From: an uncultured Spirochaetota bacterium | Lineage (GTDB): Bacteria; Spirochaetota; Spirochaetia; Treponematales; Treponemataceae | Length of the DNA: 41,003 nt | Direction: 5' to 3' | NCBI GenBank assembly: GCA_944389415.1 | Contig: CALXMF010000018.1 | Location: 1-41,003, forward strand | Shown here: piece after piece, positions 1 to 7,888 of the stretch | How the letters are laid out: the number at the start of each line of letters is the position of its first letter | Position numbering within the stretch: the first letter of the stretch is position 1 | Translations under genes and position numbers: made by a program | The notes under the pieces: model-generated | Database searches by the model: none | Seen by the model: only the letters and a program-made list of their open reading frames with translations | Told to the model about the DNA's origin: nothing

Positions 1-285
1 CGTTCCTGCTCAGCTTTCTTCGCTGCCGCCTCTTTTGCGGCCTGTTCTTTGGCTATGCGCTCCTGCTCGGCTTTCTTCGCTGCCGCTTCTTTTGCGGCCT
101 GCTCTTTGGCTACGCGTTCCTGCTCAGCTTTCTTCGCTGCTTCTTCTTTCGCGGCCTGTTCTTTGGCTATGCGTTCCTGCTCGGCCTTCTTTGCCGCCGC
201 TTCTTTCGCAGCCTGTTCTTTAGCTATGCGCTCCTGCTCGGCCTTCTTTGCTGCCTCTTCTTTTGCGGCCTGCTCTTCCGCCAGA
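1..285 (-). repeat. 57-bp tandem coding repeat, five copies, continuing off the left edge
   Basis: Copies begin near 1, 58, 115, 172 and 229, each opening with CGTTCCTGCT or CGCTCCTGCT on the plus strand. They encode a 19-residue Ala/Lys/Glu/Gln unit in the coiled-coil protein. The copies differ mainly at single, often silent, positions; the last (229-285) degenerates into RLAEEQAAKEEAAKK-type sequence. The array is in frame, so copy-number change would only lengthen or shorten the coil. Confidence 0.95.
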
Positions 286-1217
286 CGCTGCTGAATCTGC
301 GCATTTTCCTGCGCCAATTTTTCAGCCTGCATCTGCTGCTCTCGAAGCAGTTTCTCCATTCGTGCAGATTCTTCTCCAGCACGCGCAGATTGTTCTTTCT
401 GCTGTTTAAGCAGTTCATCCAGTTTTGCCTTATCTGCCTCAGACTGCGCTTGCTGCTCGCGAAGCATCTGCCTGAGCCGCTCCGTCTCTGCCTGAGCCTG
501 TGCCATCTGTTCCTGCTGCTCTTTCAGAAGTTCGTTAATCCGAGCCGTTTCCGCTGACGAAAGACCTGAACTGCTCTGTTTCTGCAGCAGCTCATCAAGT
601 TTTGCCCGGTCAGCAGCAGACTGTTCCTGAAGCTGTTGAAGCAGCTCAAACAACTGAGACATTTCTTTATTCGCCTGGGCGATCTCCTCGCGTCTCTTCT
701 GCAGTTCTGCCAGCCGCTGTTGTTCCTCAGGAGTTAAAGAATCCTGTTTTGCAGAAAGTTCCGCAATTAATTTATCAAGTTCATCAGCACTCTGATTCTG
801 CTGTGCATACAGCCTCTGTAAATCATCAAGAGAATAAGAAGGAACATCACTGTACCGCGGAAAATTACTCAGCGGAACTCCCTGTTTAAGCGCGATAATT
901 TCATCAAGCATAGCAAGAGCATCAGCATCAGACGGGTTTTGAAGAAGCAGTGCGTCAAGCAAATCCATCGCACGGTCATATTCACCGCGAGAAATATACC
1001 GCTTTGCTAAATCTAATACATTTTCACGCGGCATACCGCTGATATTTACAGACGATGAATCACGTTCACCACCTCCCCTGTTCAACAGAAATAATCCTGC
1101 GCCTAATCCTCCCAACAACAGAATCGCAGCTGCAATACCAATCGCTGTAAGAATTTTCTTCTTAGTATTTTGAGGTTTATTATCTGCATTATCAGTCAAG
1201 TTCTGATTTTTGCTCAT
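1..1217 (-). CDS. membrane-anchored coiled-coil protein with 19-residue repeats (3' end beyond left edge)
   Basis: About 405 residues are visible and no stop is reached before the window edge. The ATG at 1217 has GGAGTG upstream. After a polar Lys-rich start, one hydrophobic segment (about residues 22-44, ending FLLNR) should anchor the protein with its bulk outside the cytoplasm. A short TPR-like helical pair follows (about 60-95, GEYDRAMDLLDALLLQNP). From about residue 125 onward the chain is Gln/Glu/Lys/Ala-rich coiled coil, ending in tandem 19-residue repeats rich in AAKKAEQERIAKEQ. The start overlaps the 3' end of the upstream TPR gene by 26 nt, so the two are probably translationally coupled. 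The repeats recall the tandem-repeat protein TP0470 and its neighbour in T. pallidum, but that is from memory. A structural envelope or periplasmic role is inferred; no enzymatic motif is seen. Confidence 0.8.
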   Translation of the reverse strand, partial: MSKNQNLTDNADNKPQNTKKKILTAIGIAAAILLLGGLGAGLFLLNRGGGERDSSSVNISGMPRENVLDLAKRYISRGEYDRAMDLLDALLLQNPSDADALAMLDEIIALKQGVPLSNFPRYSDVPSYSLDDLQRLYAQQNQSADELDKLIAELSAKQDSLTPEEQQRLAELQKRREEIAQANKEMSQLFELLQQLQEQSAADRAKLDELLQKQSSSGLSSAETARINELLKEQQEQMAQAQAETERLRQMLREQQAQSEADKAKLDELLKQQKEQSARAGEESARMEKLLREQQMQAEKLAQENAQIQQRLAEEQAAKEEAAKKAEQERIAKEQAAKEAAAKKAEQERIAKEQAAKEEAAKKAEQERVAKEQAAKEAAAKKAEQERIAKEQAAKEAAAKKAEQE

Positions 1218-2100
1218 ATTCTATCACTCCTTCTGTTCCAGCCTGCATTTTTGTTGTTTCAGCCTGCTGTAAAGACGCTGCAACATCTTCAAGCAGTTTT
1301 TTCCTTCTGGCAGCTGCTGCAGATCGTACTGCATCTTCTGCCGCTTTCCGTTCTGCAGCAAGCCGTTCCTGCTCCGCCTGCTGAGCTGCTTCATTATCAG
1401 CAGTACCCTGCTGAGCAATGTTATCAGAAGACGCGCCGCTGACAGAACCATTGTTCGCTGAACCGCCATTTATATCTGATCCACTACCTGAGCCGTTGCC
1501 TTGTGCATTACCGCCGCCGCTTCCGTTTCCTCCTGCCGTACCGGCAATAACAGCAGTCTGCTGCTTACGCAGTGCAATTTCTCCATTAAGCAGACGGATA
1601 ATATCCAGTATCTGCGGCCGCTGCGGAGTTGTAGGAGCCAAAGTCAGATACTTTGTGTAATCTCTGACAGCTTCTTCCAGTTTATCCAATTTAATATACG
1701 TATTCGCACGATTAAGAACTGGAGGGGCATAAGATGAATCAGCTTCCATCGCCATAGAATAGTAGATATTCGCATTCACATAATCACCTGTCGCAAACGC
1801 AGTGTTTCCTGCGTTAAAAGCAATAATCCGGCGGTTAGTACCTTTTATGTTCAAGCCTTTATTCGATATATCCAGAGCTTTTTCATACTCTCCAATCTGA
1901 TAATAAGCAAGCGGAAGATACACATATACATCCAGATTAACATCAGGCTCAGCCAGAGATGCTTCCAACAGCGGAATGGCTTCTTGCGGTTGGTTATTCA
2001 CAAATAACTGCTTTCCGTCTTCAAAACTACCGGCACATAACAGCACCGTGTGCAGCACGCTCAATATACACAGCGCTGTCACATTCCTGCGGACAGACAT
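1192..2100 (-). CDS. exported TPR protein with Gly/Asn/Ser linker and basic coiled-coil tail
   Basis: The start is placed at the ATG at 2100, which has AAGGAG upstream at good spacing; an in-frame extension to 2163 has no such site. The 302-residue product begins with a signal peptide (MSVRRNVTALCILSV..., hydrophobic to about residue 24). Several TPR units follow at about 25-180 (for example AYYQIGEYEKALDISNKGL and LDKLEEAVRDYTKYLTLAP). A low-complexity Gly/Ser/Asn linker covers about 190-245, and the tail is Ala/Glu/Arg-rich coiled coil (QAEQERLAAERKAAEDA). The lipobox is poor (Leu before Cys), so export without lipidation is more likely. The architecture resembles T. pallidum TP0470, by memory only. 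The 3' end overlaps the next gene by 26 nt. Probably a periplasmic scaffold; no catalytic function is visible. Confidence 0.85.
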   Translation of the reverse strand: MSVRRNVTALCILSVLHTVLLCAGSFEDGKQLFVNNQPQEAIPLLEASLAEPDVNLDVYVYLPLAYYQIGEYEKALDISNKGLNIKGTNRRIIAFNAGNTAFATGDYVNANIYYSMAMEADSSYAPPVLNRANTYIKLDKLEEAVRDYTKYLTLAPTTPQRPQILDIIRLLNGEIALRKQQTAVIAGTAGGNGSGGGNAQGNGSGSGSDINGGSANNGSVSGASSDNIAQQGTADNEAAQQAEQERLAAERKAAEDAVRSAAAARRKKLLEDVAASLQQAETTKMQAGTEGVIEYEQKSELD

Positions 2101-2183
2101 AATCAAACTCCTTGCAGCGGGTATCTTCTCATAAATAAGTATCTGCTTTATAATATCGAACACTTAGTAATTGTACGATATTA

Positions 2184-2212
2184 TTGAAGAATTATATTTG
2201 TATTTATATAAT
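2184..2212 (+). promoter_or_regulatory. sigma70-type promoter for the TPR/Mrr-like gene
   Basis: TTGAAG (2184-2189), a 17-nt spacer and TATAAT (2207-2212). Transcription would begin near 2219, right at the GGAGG ribosome binding site. This excludes the upstream in-frame TTG at 2171 as a start and supports the ATG at 2228. Confidence 0.65.
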
Positions 2213-2227
2213 ATTATCGGAGGCTGC

Positions 2228-3598
2228 ATGGTTACGGTTCAGATAATTGTCATTGTTGTAATGGCTGCAGGAGTCGCTTTTCTGGCATATGTTATTTTTC
2301 GTTCTCTCCTTGCACCCAAACACATAGAAGGTATCAAGAAACTAACCGCACAGGGTAAATATGCCCAAGCAGTAAAACTGGCAAAATCACTTATCAATAA
2401 AAATACCAGAGATTTTGAGGCTCATTATTATCTCGCACTCGCGTATCTTGCTGATAATAAGCCTGAACTCGCGCTCATGGAACTGAAATTCATCAATCAA
2501 AATGCCGTATTTGATGAAACCCGTATTCCGGAGGTCGAATTTCGTCACAAGATCGCTTCGCTGTACATTAAATTCAATCAGTCTGACGAAGCTCTAAAAG
2601 AATATCTGCTGCTTACAAAACTGGAACCGGGAAATCCAGATAATTTCTACAGTGCTGCAAAACTGCTGGAACAGTTTAATAAGAGTGATCAGGCAATGTA
2701 TTTTTATAAGACAACCATAAAACTGAATAAAAAACACGCGAAAGCACATGAAGCGCTGGGTGTTCTTCTGTTCCGCAATAAACAGCTTACCGATGCAAAA
2801 AAAGAAATAGATCGAGCCATCTCGTTAAATCAGGATGCTTTCAGCGCGTATTATTATCAGGGAAAGATTTTTAAGGAATTAAAAGATTACCCCAATGCGG
2901 TCAACGCATTTGAAAAATCATTGCGATCTCCAGAATATAAACAACGTGCGTTTCTTGAGCGGGGATCCTGTTTTATCGCAGTAAATAATATTGACCGCGC
3001 AGTATATGAATTTGACCGCGCAGTAAAGGCCTCAAAGGATGACGGCAGTCAGGAAACTCTGTACGCAAGATATTTTCTTGCTTCCTGCTATGAAAAACTC
3101 AGAAAAGTTGACCTTGCTATTGAGCAGTGGTCAAAAATTTACGCAAAAAATAAATCATTCCGTGATGTTGCCGCTAAATTATCTGAATATAAAGATATCC
3201 AGGCAAATGACGGGATGAAGGAATATCTGACGACATCTACAGAGAATTTCTTGACCCTTTGCCGACAAATTGTAGAAGTTGCTATGAATCTGGTGCCTCA
3301 GAATATCGATGAAACACGATTTGGCTGTAAAATGGTCGCAACAGAAAAAAAATCAGATAACTGGATGACAGTGCGTCAGAAATTTTATGTTATCTATTTC
3401 TACCGTGATACAGACTTGATTGAAGACACAACAATCAGGCAGGTACTGGATGAAGTAAAAAAACAGAATTATACAAAAGGAATTATCTGTACGAGCGCGA
3501 GTTTCGCGCATTCAGCTGTGACTCTTGCCGAAAACAGGCCAGTTGAGTTAATCAACAGGGAACAACTGGAACAACTTCTTGAAAAAGCAGGTCTGTAA
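2228..3598 (+). CDS. membrane-anchored TPR protein with degenerate Mrr-like C-terminal domain
   Basis: 456 residues. The ATG at 2228 has GGAGG 4 nt upstream, and the promoter lies just before it. Residues 1-30 are one hydrophobic segment (VTVQIIVIVVMAAGVAFLAYVIF). About 35-330 is a run of TPR helices (KYAQAVKLAKSLI, PDNFYSAAKLLEQF, AFSAYYYQGKIFKELKDY, NIDRAVYEFDRAV). The last 90 residues resemble the Mrr/restriction-endonuclease fold: a long helix (TTIRQVLDEVKKQN), then GIICTSASFAHSAVTLAENR and VELINREQLEQLL, which match the end of Mrr_cat domains. The expected catalytic Asp and Gln-x-Lys are not evident, so nuclease activity is unlikely. First gene of a plus-strand run; the stop is 10 nt before the phosphoesterase start. 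Possibly a scaffold for the signalling genes downstream. Confidence 0.85.
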   Translation: MVTVQIIVIVVMAAGVAFLAYVIFRSLLAPKHIEGIKKLTAQGKYAQAVKLAKSLINKNTRDFEAHYYLALAYLADNKPELALMELKFINQNAVFDETRIPEVEFRHKIASLYIKFNQSDEALKEYLLLTKLEPGNPDNFYSAAKLLEQFNKSDQAMYFYKTTIKLNKKHAKAHEALGVLLFRNKQLTDAKKEIDRAISLNQDAFSAYYYQGKIFKELKDYPNAVNAFEKSLRSPEYKQRAFLERGSCFIAVNNIDRAVYEFDRAVKASKDDGSQETLYARYFLASCYEKLRKVDLAIEQWSKIYAKNKSFRDVAAKLSEYKDIQANDGMKEYLTTSTENFLTLCRQIVEVAMNLVPQNIDETRFGCKMVATEKKSDNWMTVRQKFYVIYFYRDTDLIEDTTIRQVLDEVKKQNYTKGIICTSASFAHSAVTLAENRPVELINREQLEQLLEKAGL

Positions 3599-3608
3599 CA
3601 AGTATTGT

Positions 3609-4295
3609 ATGAAAATTCTGTGTGTTTCTGATCAGATTGATCCGCTTGTATATAGTAATTCTGCAAAAGAACGATATTCAGATATTGATATTGTACTGTG
3701 TGCAGGCGATCTTCCAATGGAATATGTAGATTATATCGTCTCAACATTGAACCTTCCAACTTATTTTGTATTTGGAAATCATAATCTGTCAGAATTTGGT
3801 CATTACCACAGGATTGAAGTTAAGAACGTAAAAAAATCACAGAATCCATATGATATGTCGTGCAGCCATGGTGCAGCATATGCAGGGTTTAAAGTAATTC
3901 GTGATTTTTCATTCGGCAAGAATCCCTTACTGATTGCAGGAGCATCAGGTTCCATTAGATACAATAATGGTCTGTGCCAGTACACAGACCGAGCAATGTA
4001 TATAAAACTCCTTAAAATGTTTCCTGCCCTCCTGTATAACCGACTGCGCTATGGCCGCTGGATTGATATTTTTCTTACGCACTCCCCGCCTCTGGGAATT
4101 CATGATAAAAATGATCCCTGTCACACAGGTTTTAAATGTTACCGTTGGTTCCTGAAAAAATTTAAACCGGCATATATGGTACATGGACATATTCATCTAT
4201 ATGATATGCAAAGTATTCGTGTATCTCTGTATCATAATACAACAATTGTAAACGCATACAGCCAATATATCATTGATTTAGAGAAAAAGGACTAA
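3609..4295 (+). CDS. calcineurin-like metallophosphoesterase
   Basis: 228 residues from the ATG at 3609; the upstream in-frame TTG at 3579 lies inside the preceding gene and is less likely. No strong Shine-Dalgarno is seen, so coupling to the preceding gene is likely. Metal-binding motifs appear in order: SDQID near residue 7, AGD near 36, GNHN near 62, THSPP near 155 and HGHIH near 190. The first motif lacks the usual Asp-x-His (SDQID instead), a variation that may alter the first metal site. The family hydrolyses phosphomono- or phosphodiesters; the substrate cannot be told. The gene is 2 nt upstream of the ParB-fold gene, so both are in one transcript. Confidence 0.85.
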   Translation: MKILCVSDQIDPLVYSNSAKERYSDIDIVLCAGDLPMEYVDYIVSTLNLPTYFVFGNHNLSEFGHYHRIEVKNVKKSQNPYDMSCSHGAAYAGFKVIRDFSFGKNPLLIAGASGSIRYNNGLCQYTDRAMYIKLLKMFPALLYNRLRYGRWIDIFLTHSPPLGIHDKNDPCHTGFKCYRWFLKKFKPAYMVHGHIHLYDMQSIRVSLYHNTTIVNAYSQYIIDLEKKD

Positions 4296-4297
4296 GC

Positions 4298-5203
4298 ATG
4301 AACAATTTCCTGGATATCCAGGCAGATGAAGACTTTTCTAAAGCCCGTTCAAAAGCACTCATTAACGATATACAGCATTTTTTAAATCCAGAAGAAAGTC
4401 AGCTGCTTTCTTTTACCGATGTAAAAAAAATGCTTCGGCCGAGCGGTGAAGTATATCAGGGTATGCAGGTAGTCCCCGTTGAACTTATCGCGGGAAGCGA
4501 AGGAAGATATAAAGACTTTGATAATCATTTCTTTCCTAAAAACATCCATCTGAAAAAACGATGGATGAGTATAGATAAAGCACACCTGACTGATGTTATA
4601 TTGCCGCCTATTGTACTCTATGAGCTTGGAGGATTGTATTTTGTACGCGATGGAAATCATCGTGTTTCAGTTGCAAAATCAAAAGGAATAGAGAATATCG
4701 ATGCAGAAGTCATCAGCCTGCAAAGCGAAATCAGACTGAAACCCGGTATGACCGTGCCACAAATGATGAAACAGGTTATTCACTATGAAAAACGTGTATT
4801 TTACAGCGAAACCGGTTTCGGTGATATAACAGACTGCTGGAACATGGACTTTACCACACCCGGTCAGTATGACGTAATATATAACCATATTAATATACAT
4901 AAATATTATCTTAATCAGAATCAAACTGAAGAAATTCCATTAGAACAGGCGATTCTTTCCTGGTATCAGCAAGTATACCTTCCTGTTATAACCGTTATTA
5001 AAAACCGTCATATCATGCGCCGTTTTCGTAACCGTACTCCCAGCGATTTATATGTTTGGCTTATCAAGTATTGGGATGATCTGAAACAGCGTTTTGGGAA
5101 TGATTTCAGCCTTGATAAAGCAGCAGAGGACTTTACAAAAGAATTTGGAGATAACATTTTTTCTTATTTATATAAAAAAATCAAACGATTATTTCATTCT
5201 TGA
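4298..5203 (+). CDS. ParB/sulfiredoxin-fold protein of unknown role
   Basis: 301 residues; ATG with AAGGA about 7 nt upstream. The central part (about 95-140) reads LPPIVLYELGGLYFVRDGNH followed by RVSVAKSKGIENIDAEVI. This is the GxHR-type core of ParB N-terminal and sulfiredoxin-like domains, where the DGNHR loop binds nucleotide phosphate. There is no ParB helix-turn-helix and no partner ParA, so chromosome partitioning is unlikely. The rest is helical, with aromatic-rich segments (SWYQQVYLPVITVIKNRHIM) and a C-terminal region ending YLYKKIKRLFHS. The stop codon overlaps the promoter of the rsbU-like gene. Function unknown; nucleotide-dependent regulation is a guess from the fold. Confidence 0.75.
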   Translation: MNNFLDIQADEDFSKARSKALINDIQHFLNPEESQLLSFTDVKKMLRPSGEVYQGMQVVPVELIAGSEGRYKDFDNHFFPKNIHLKKRWMSIDKAHLTDVILPPIVLYELGGLYFVRDGNHRVSVAKSKGIENIDAEVISLQSEIRLKPGMTVPQMMKQVIHYEKRVFYSETGFGDITDCWNMDFTTPGQYDVIYNHINIHKYYLNQNQTEEIPLEQAILSWYQQVYLPVITVIKNRHIMRRFRNRTPSDLYVWLIKYWDDLKQRFGNDFSLDKAAEDFTKEFGDNIFSYLYKKIKRLFHS

Positions 5204-5228
5204 CGCTTGCTGTTATCAATGGTACACT
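5200..5228 (+). promoter_or_regulatory. sigma70-type promoter for the rsbU-like gene
   Basis: TTGACG (5200-5205), a 17-nt spacer and TACACT (5223-5228), close to consensus. The -35 box overlaps the stop codon of the ParB-fold gene. A transcript from about 5235 would carry the GGGAGA ribosome binding site before the ATG at 5258. Confidence 0.65.
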
Positions 5229-5257
5229 TAAATTAAAAAAGGGAGAAAGTAAAAAAT

Positions 5258-6898
5258 ATGTCGTTAGGAGTAAATCCCTACATATCGGGACTACTTATCT
5301 GCTGCAGCCTGCTGGGTCTAGCACTATTGCTGTTGCTGATTCTCAAGCAGCACACAGAAATGGAAAAGGAGTTAATTCTTTTTATTTCAGCAGCAGTTAT
5401 TGCCGCATCTCTCGTACTCTCTCTCTTGAATCCGCTGCTTGGAGTATGTTCCTCAGCCGTTTATTTTCTTGCGGGATTTATACAACTGTTGGTGCGAAAA
5501 AGAGCTTCTATAAAAATTATCCCTCCACAGATTATACAGCCAGTTCCAGATGCGCCAGTGAACACAGATATATTTCCGGAACGGAAATATAAACAGCTGC
5601 TTACCGCAGGCACTGCCATTGCCCAGTGTCCGGCAGATGTATTTTCGCATAAAACAACGGCTGACAAAATGTTTGAAACACTGCTGCATATATTTGTTTC
5701 TGAAACAAAAGCAGACGGCGGCGCCCTGATGATCATTGATGATTTTGAAGATCTGATTTCGGTTCGTGCATTTGAAGGCTCATTTCCTCCGCCATACAAA
5801 CTGCCTGATACAGTACCGCACGAAAAGCTGCGCGTAACTGTGCATTTTAAACATGAACAGTTTTCTCTTAATGATACTCTTTTTGGCCAGATCGCTGTTT
5901 CCGGTAAATCAGTGCTCATTACAGCCCCTTTATCAGACGCCCGCATCTGCCAAAACGGAGAAGAAGACTTTCTGCGCTGCGGCAGTTATGTTCTCTGCCC
6001 ATTAACACTTGCCGGAGCAGCACTCGGTGTAATTGCTTTGTCGCGTGACTATGAGTCACCAAAATTCACCGCAGAAGATCTTGAAACAGCGCAAATATTG
6101 GCATCTTTCGCTGCGATTTCCATAAAAAACACCATGCAGTTTTCCGAGACAATCGAATATACAAATCTGATGCAGGAGGCAGAACTCGTTACTAGGTTAC
6201 AGGAATCATTGCTGCCGAAAAAACTCCCGCCGCTGCCTAAATTATCAGTCGGCCGTTTTTTTGTCCCTGCAACAGGTGTATGCGGAGATTACTATGATAT
6301 TATTCCCTGCAGACGAGATCGGACATCTTTCGTTGTTGCAGATATAACCGGAAAAGGTGTCACATCCCTCATGCTTATGGTGATGCTCCGCGCTATTGTC
6401 AGACTCATCGTAAATACGCAGCGCGACGCTGGTAAAATTCTTGAATGGCTGAACCGCGGGATATCCGGTGAAAGAGCCATGGATCACTACGCAAGCGTCA
6501 CGCTTATCAATTACAATCTGCTAAACCATACAATCGATTTGGCGACAAGCGGCAACGCACCGATTCTTGTATACCGCAGTGAACAACATTCCATTGATAC
6601 CGTCAGTATTGTAAATACTCCGATTGGAATTGCAAATACATCACAGTATCACAGTCTCCAGACAGAACTGAAAAAAGGTGATATACTGATAACATATACA
6701 GATGGTCTAATAGAAGCTCTGAATACAGGAGGCTACCCATATACACAGGAACGGTTAAAAACTATTGTTCTGCAAAACGCCAGTAAAAACGGACAGGAAA
6801 TTGCAGATTTAATACAGTCTGATCTGCAAAAATTCTGTGGAACTAAGACTCTGCATGATGATCAGACACTGCTTATTATAAAGCGCATAAATAGCTAA
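5258..6898 (+). CDS. rsbU: membrane GAF/SpoIIE-type PP2C phosphatase (RsbU-like)
   Basis: 546 residues; ATG preceded by GGGAGAAAG. The N-terminus (1-85) has three hydrophobic segments that should place a sensor in the inner membrane. A GAF domain spans about 120-290 (GGALMIIDDFEDLISVRAFE ... GVIALSRD). A SpoIIE/PP2C phosphatase domain fills about 320-546, with metal-binding motifs GDYYDII, VVADITGKGV, TYTDGLIEAL and DDQTLLIIK; the metal-ligand aspartates are present. The family dephosphorylates an anti-sigma-factor antagonist at Ser. The STAS protein encoded 15 nt downstream is the obvious substrate. The gene has its own promoter and leads a three-gene partner-switching cassette. Membrane placement suggests envelope or small-ligand sensing. 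Confidence 0.9.
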   Translation: MSLGVNPYISGLLICCSLLGLALLLLLILKQHTEMEKELILFISAAVIAASLVLSLLNPLLGVCSSAVYFLAGFIQLLVRKRASIKIIPPQIIQPVPDAPVNTDIFPERKYKQLLTAGTAIAQCPADVFSHKTTADKMFETLLHIFVSETKADGGALMIIDDFEDLISVRAFEGSFPPPYKLPDTVPHEKLRVTVHFKHEQFSLNDTLFGQIAVSGKSVLITAPLSDARICQNGEEDFLRCGSYVLCPLTLAGAALGVIALSRDYESPKFTAEDLETAQILASFAAISIKNTMQFSETIEYTNLMQEAELVTRLQESLLPKKLPPLPKLSVGRFFVPATGVCGDYYDIIPCRRDRTSFVVADITGKGVTSLMLMVMLRAIVRLIVNTQRDAGKILEWLNRGISGERAMDHYASVTLINYNLLNHTIDLATSGNAPILVYRSEQHSIDTVSIVNTPIGIANTSQYHSLQTELKKGDILITYTDGLIEALNTGGYPYTQERLKTIVLQNASKNGQEIADLIQSDLQKFCGTKTLHDDQTLLIIKRINS

Positions 6899-6913
6899 AG
6901 GAGTTATTCTTAT

Positions 6914-7252
6914 ATGGAACTGAAAATTCGTAAAAATGGCGACATTTATATTGTAGATGTAAACGGTGAAATGGATTTATATAATTCTTATAAACTGAAA
7001 GAACTTATTATGAAAATGCTTGAGAAAAACGTAAAAAAATTCATTATAAATCTTGATCAGGTAGAATATATCGATTCATCAGGTATTGGGGCGCTCATTT
7101 ATATTTGTTCTACGATCAAAAAAATGAACCTTAAAATGTCAATGACAAATATTCATGGTTCCGTTAAAAAAGTCATAGAACTGACAAAACTGATGGGATA
7201 TTTTCCGATCGCAAACAGCTTGGAAGAAGCAATCCTAATGGTAAAAGACTGA
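6914..7252 (+). CDS. rsbV: STAS anti-sigma factor antagonist (RsbV/SpoIIAA-like)
   Basis: 112 residues; AAGGAG precedes the ATG. A single STAS domain fills the protein: GEMDLYNSYKLKELI, KKFIINLDQVEYIDSSGIGA and the C-terminal helix. The DSSG motif near residue 55 carries the serine phosphorylated by the cognate kinase and dephosphorylated by the RsbU-type phosphatase. Located between phosphatase and kinase genes with gaps of 15 and 14 nt, so a three-gene operon. The unphosphorylated form would be expected to bind and sequester the RsbW-like kinase. Confidence 0.92.
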   Translation: MELKIRKNGDIYIVDVNGEMDLYNSYKLKELIMKMLEKNVKKFIINLDQVEYIDSSGIGALIYICSTIKKMNLKMSMTNIHGSVKKVIELTKLMGYFPIANSLEEAILMVKD

Positions 7253-7266
7253 TTTGGCGGATACAT

Positions 7267-7815
7267 ATGGAAGAATATAAACAGCTGCGTTCTGATGAAA
7301 ATGACCCATTATTTGATAAAACAAATATGATGTACAAGGTATTTCCATCTGACTACCGGCAGATACGTTATTTTACCCTGTTGATAGTGCAGTCTGCACC
7401 GCTGGAAATAAAAGAAATCAATCTGCTGGAACAGCAGATCAGCGAAGTTATAAAAAATGCCGTCAAGCATGGAAATAACTGCGATATAAATAAGAAAGTA
7501 CATATCTGGTATTCGTTCAGCCCAGTACACGCACACCTGATTATCCAGGATGAAGGTGAGGGATTTAAAGACCTCGAAAAATGGAATGAATTCAACCGTC
7601 AGCGATTGCAGTGCCTGTATACGCAGGATTATGAGAAGCTGGCAAATTATGTCTCATTCCGTACACAAAAAAGCGATGATCAAGACGGCGGCAACGCGTT
7701 ATTTGCCGCACTTGAATACTGGAACGGCGGATTCGTATTTAATGGAAAACGAAACGCAGTCGCGATGTTAAAAAAATTTCCGCAAAAGCGCCATGGTGTA
7801 CAGATAGATGAGTAG
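7267..7815 (+). CDS. HATPase_c anti-sigma/serine kinase-like protein (RsbW-like)
   Basis: 182 residues; ATG at 7267. The GHKL ATPase motifs are an N box (EQQISEVIKNAVKHGN, about residues 58-73) and a G1 box (DEGEGF, about 95-100). The G2 region reads DGGNALFAALEYWNGGF, a departure from the usual GGxGLFLI. An insert of about 35 residues separates G1 and G2. The family phosphorylates the STAS partner and sequesters a sigma factor or another target. Last of the three-gene cassette; the tmRNA promoter follows. No sigma factor gene lies nearby, so the output target is not in the window. Confidence 0.85.
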   Translation: MEEYKQLRSDENDPLFDKTNMMYKVFPSDYRQIRYFTLLIVQSAPLEIKEINLLEQQISEVIKNAVKHGNNCDINKKVHIWYSFSPVHAHLIIQDEGEGFKDLEKWNEFNRQRLQCLYTQDYEKLANYVSFRTQKSDDQDGGNALFAALEYWNGGFVFNGKRNAVAMLKKFPQKRHGVQIDE

Positions 7816-7847
7816 CACAGCTATCTTTCATTAATCGCAGAGCGCTC

Positions 7848-7876
7848 TTGACTCAACTGAGAAAAATATGTATTCT
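7848..7876 (+). promoter_or_regulatory. promoter of the tmRNA gene
   Basis: TTGACT (7848-7853), a 17-nt spacer and TATTCT (7871-7876), with the mature tmRNA 5' end at 7889. A perfect 10-bp palindrome AGAGCGCTCT (7839-7848) abuts the -35 box. Confidence 0.7.
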
Positions 7877-7888
7877 TTTACTTAAATC

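Noticed and set aside
602-889. 95-codon plus-strand frame inside the coiled-coil gene
   Set aside because: Antisense to a continuous coiled-coil coding frame; Gln-rich complement of its repeats.
5200-5592. 130-codon plus-strand frame overlapping the rsbU-like gene start
   Set aside because: It begins at the promoter's -35 box, has no good ribosome binding site and overlaps the strongly supported rsbU-like frame.
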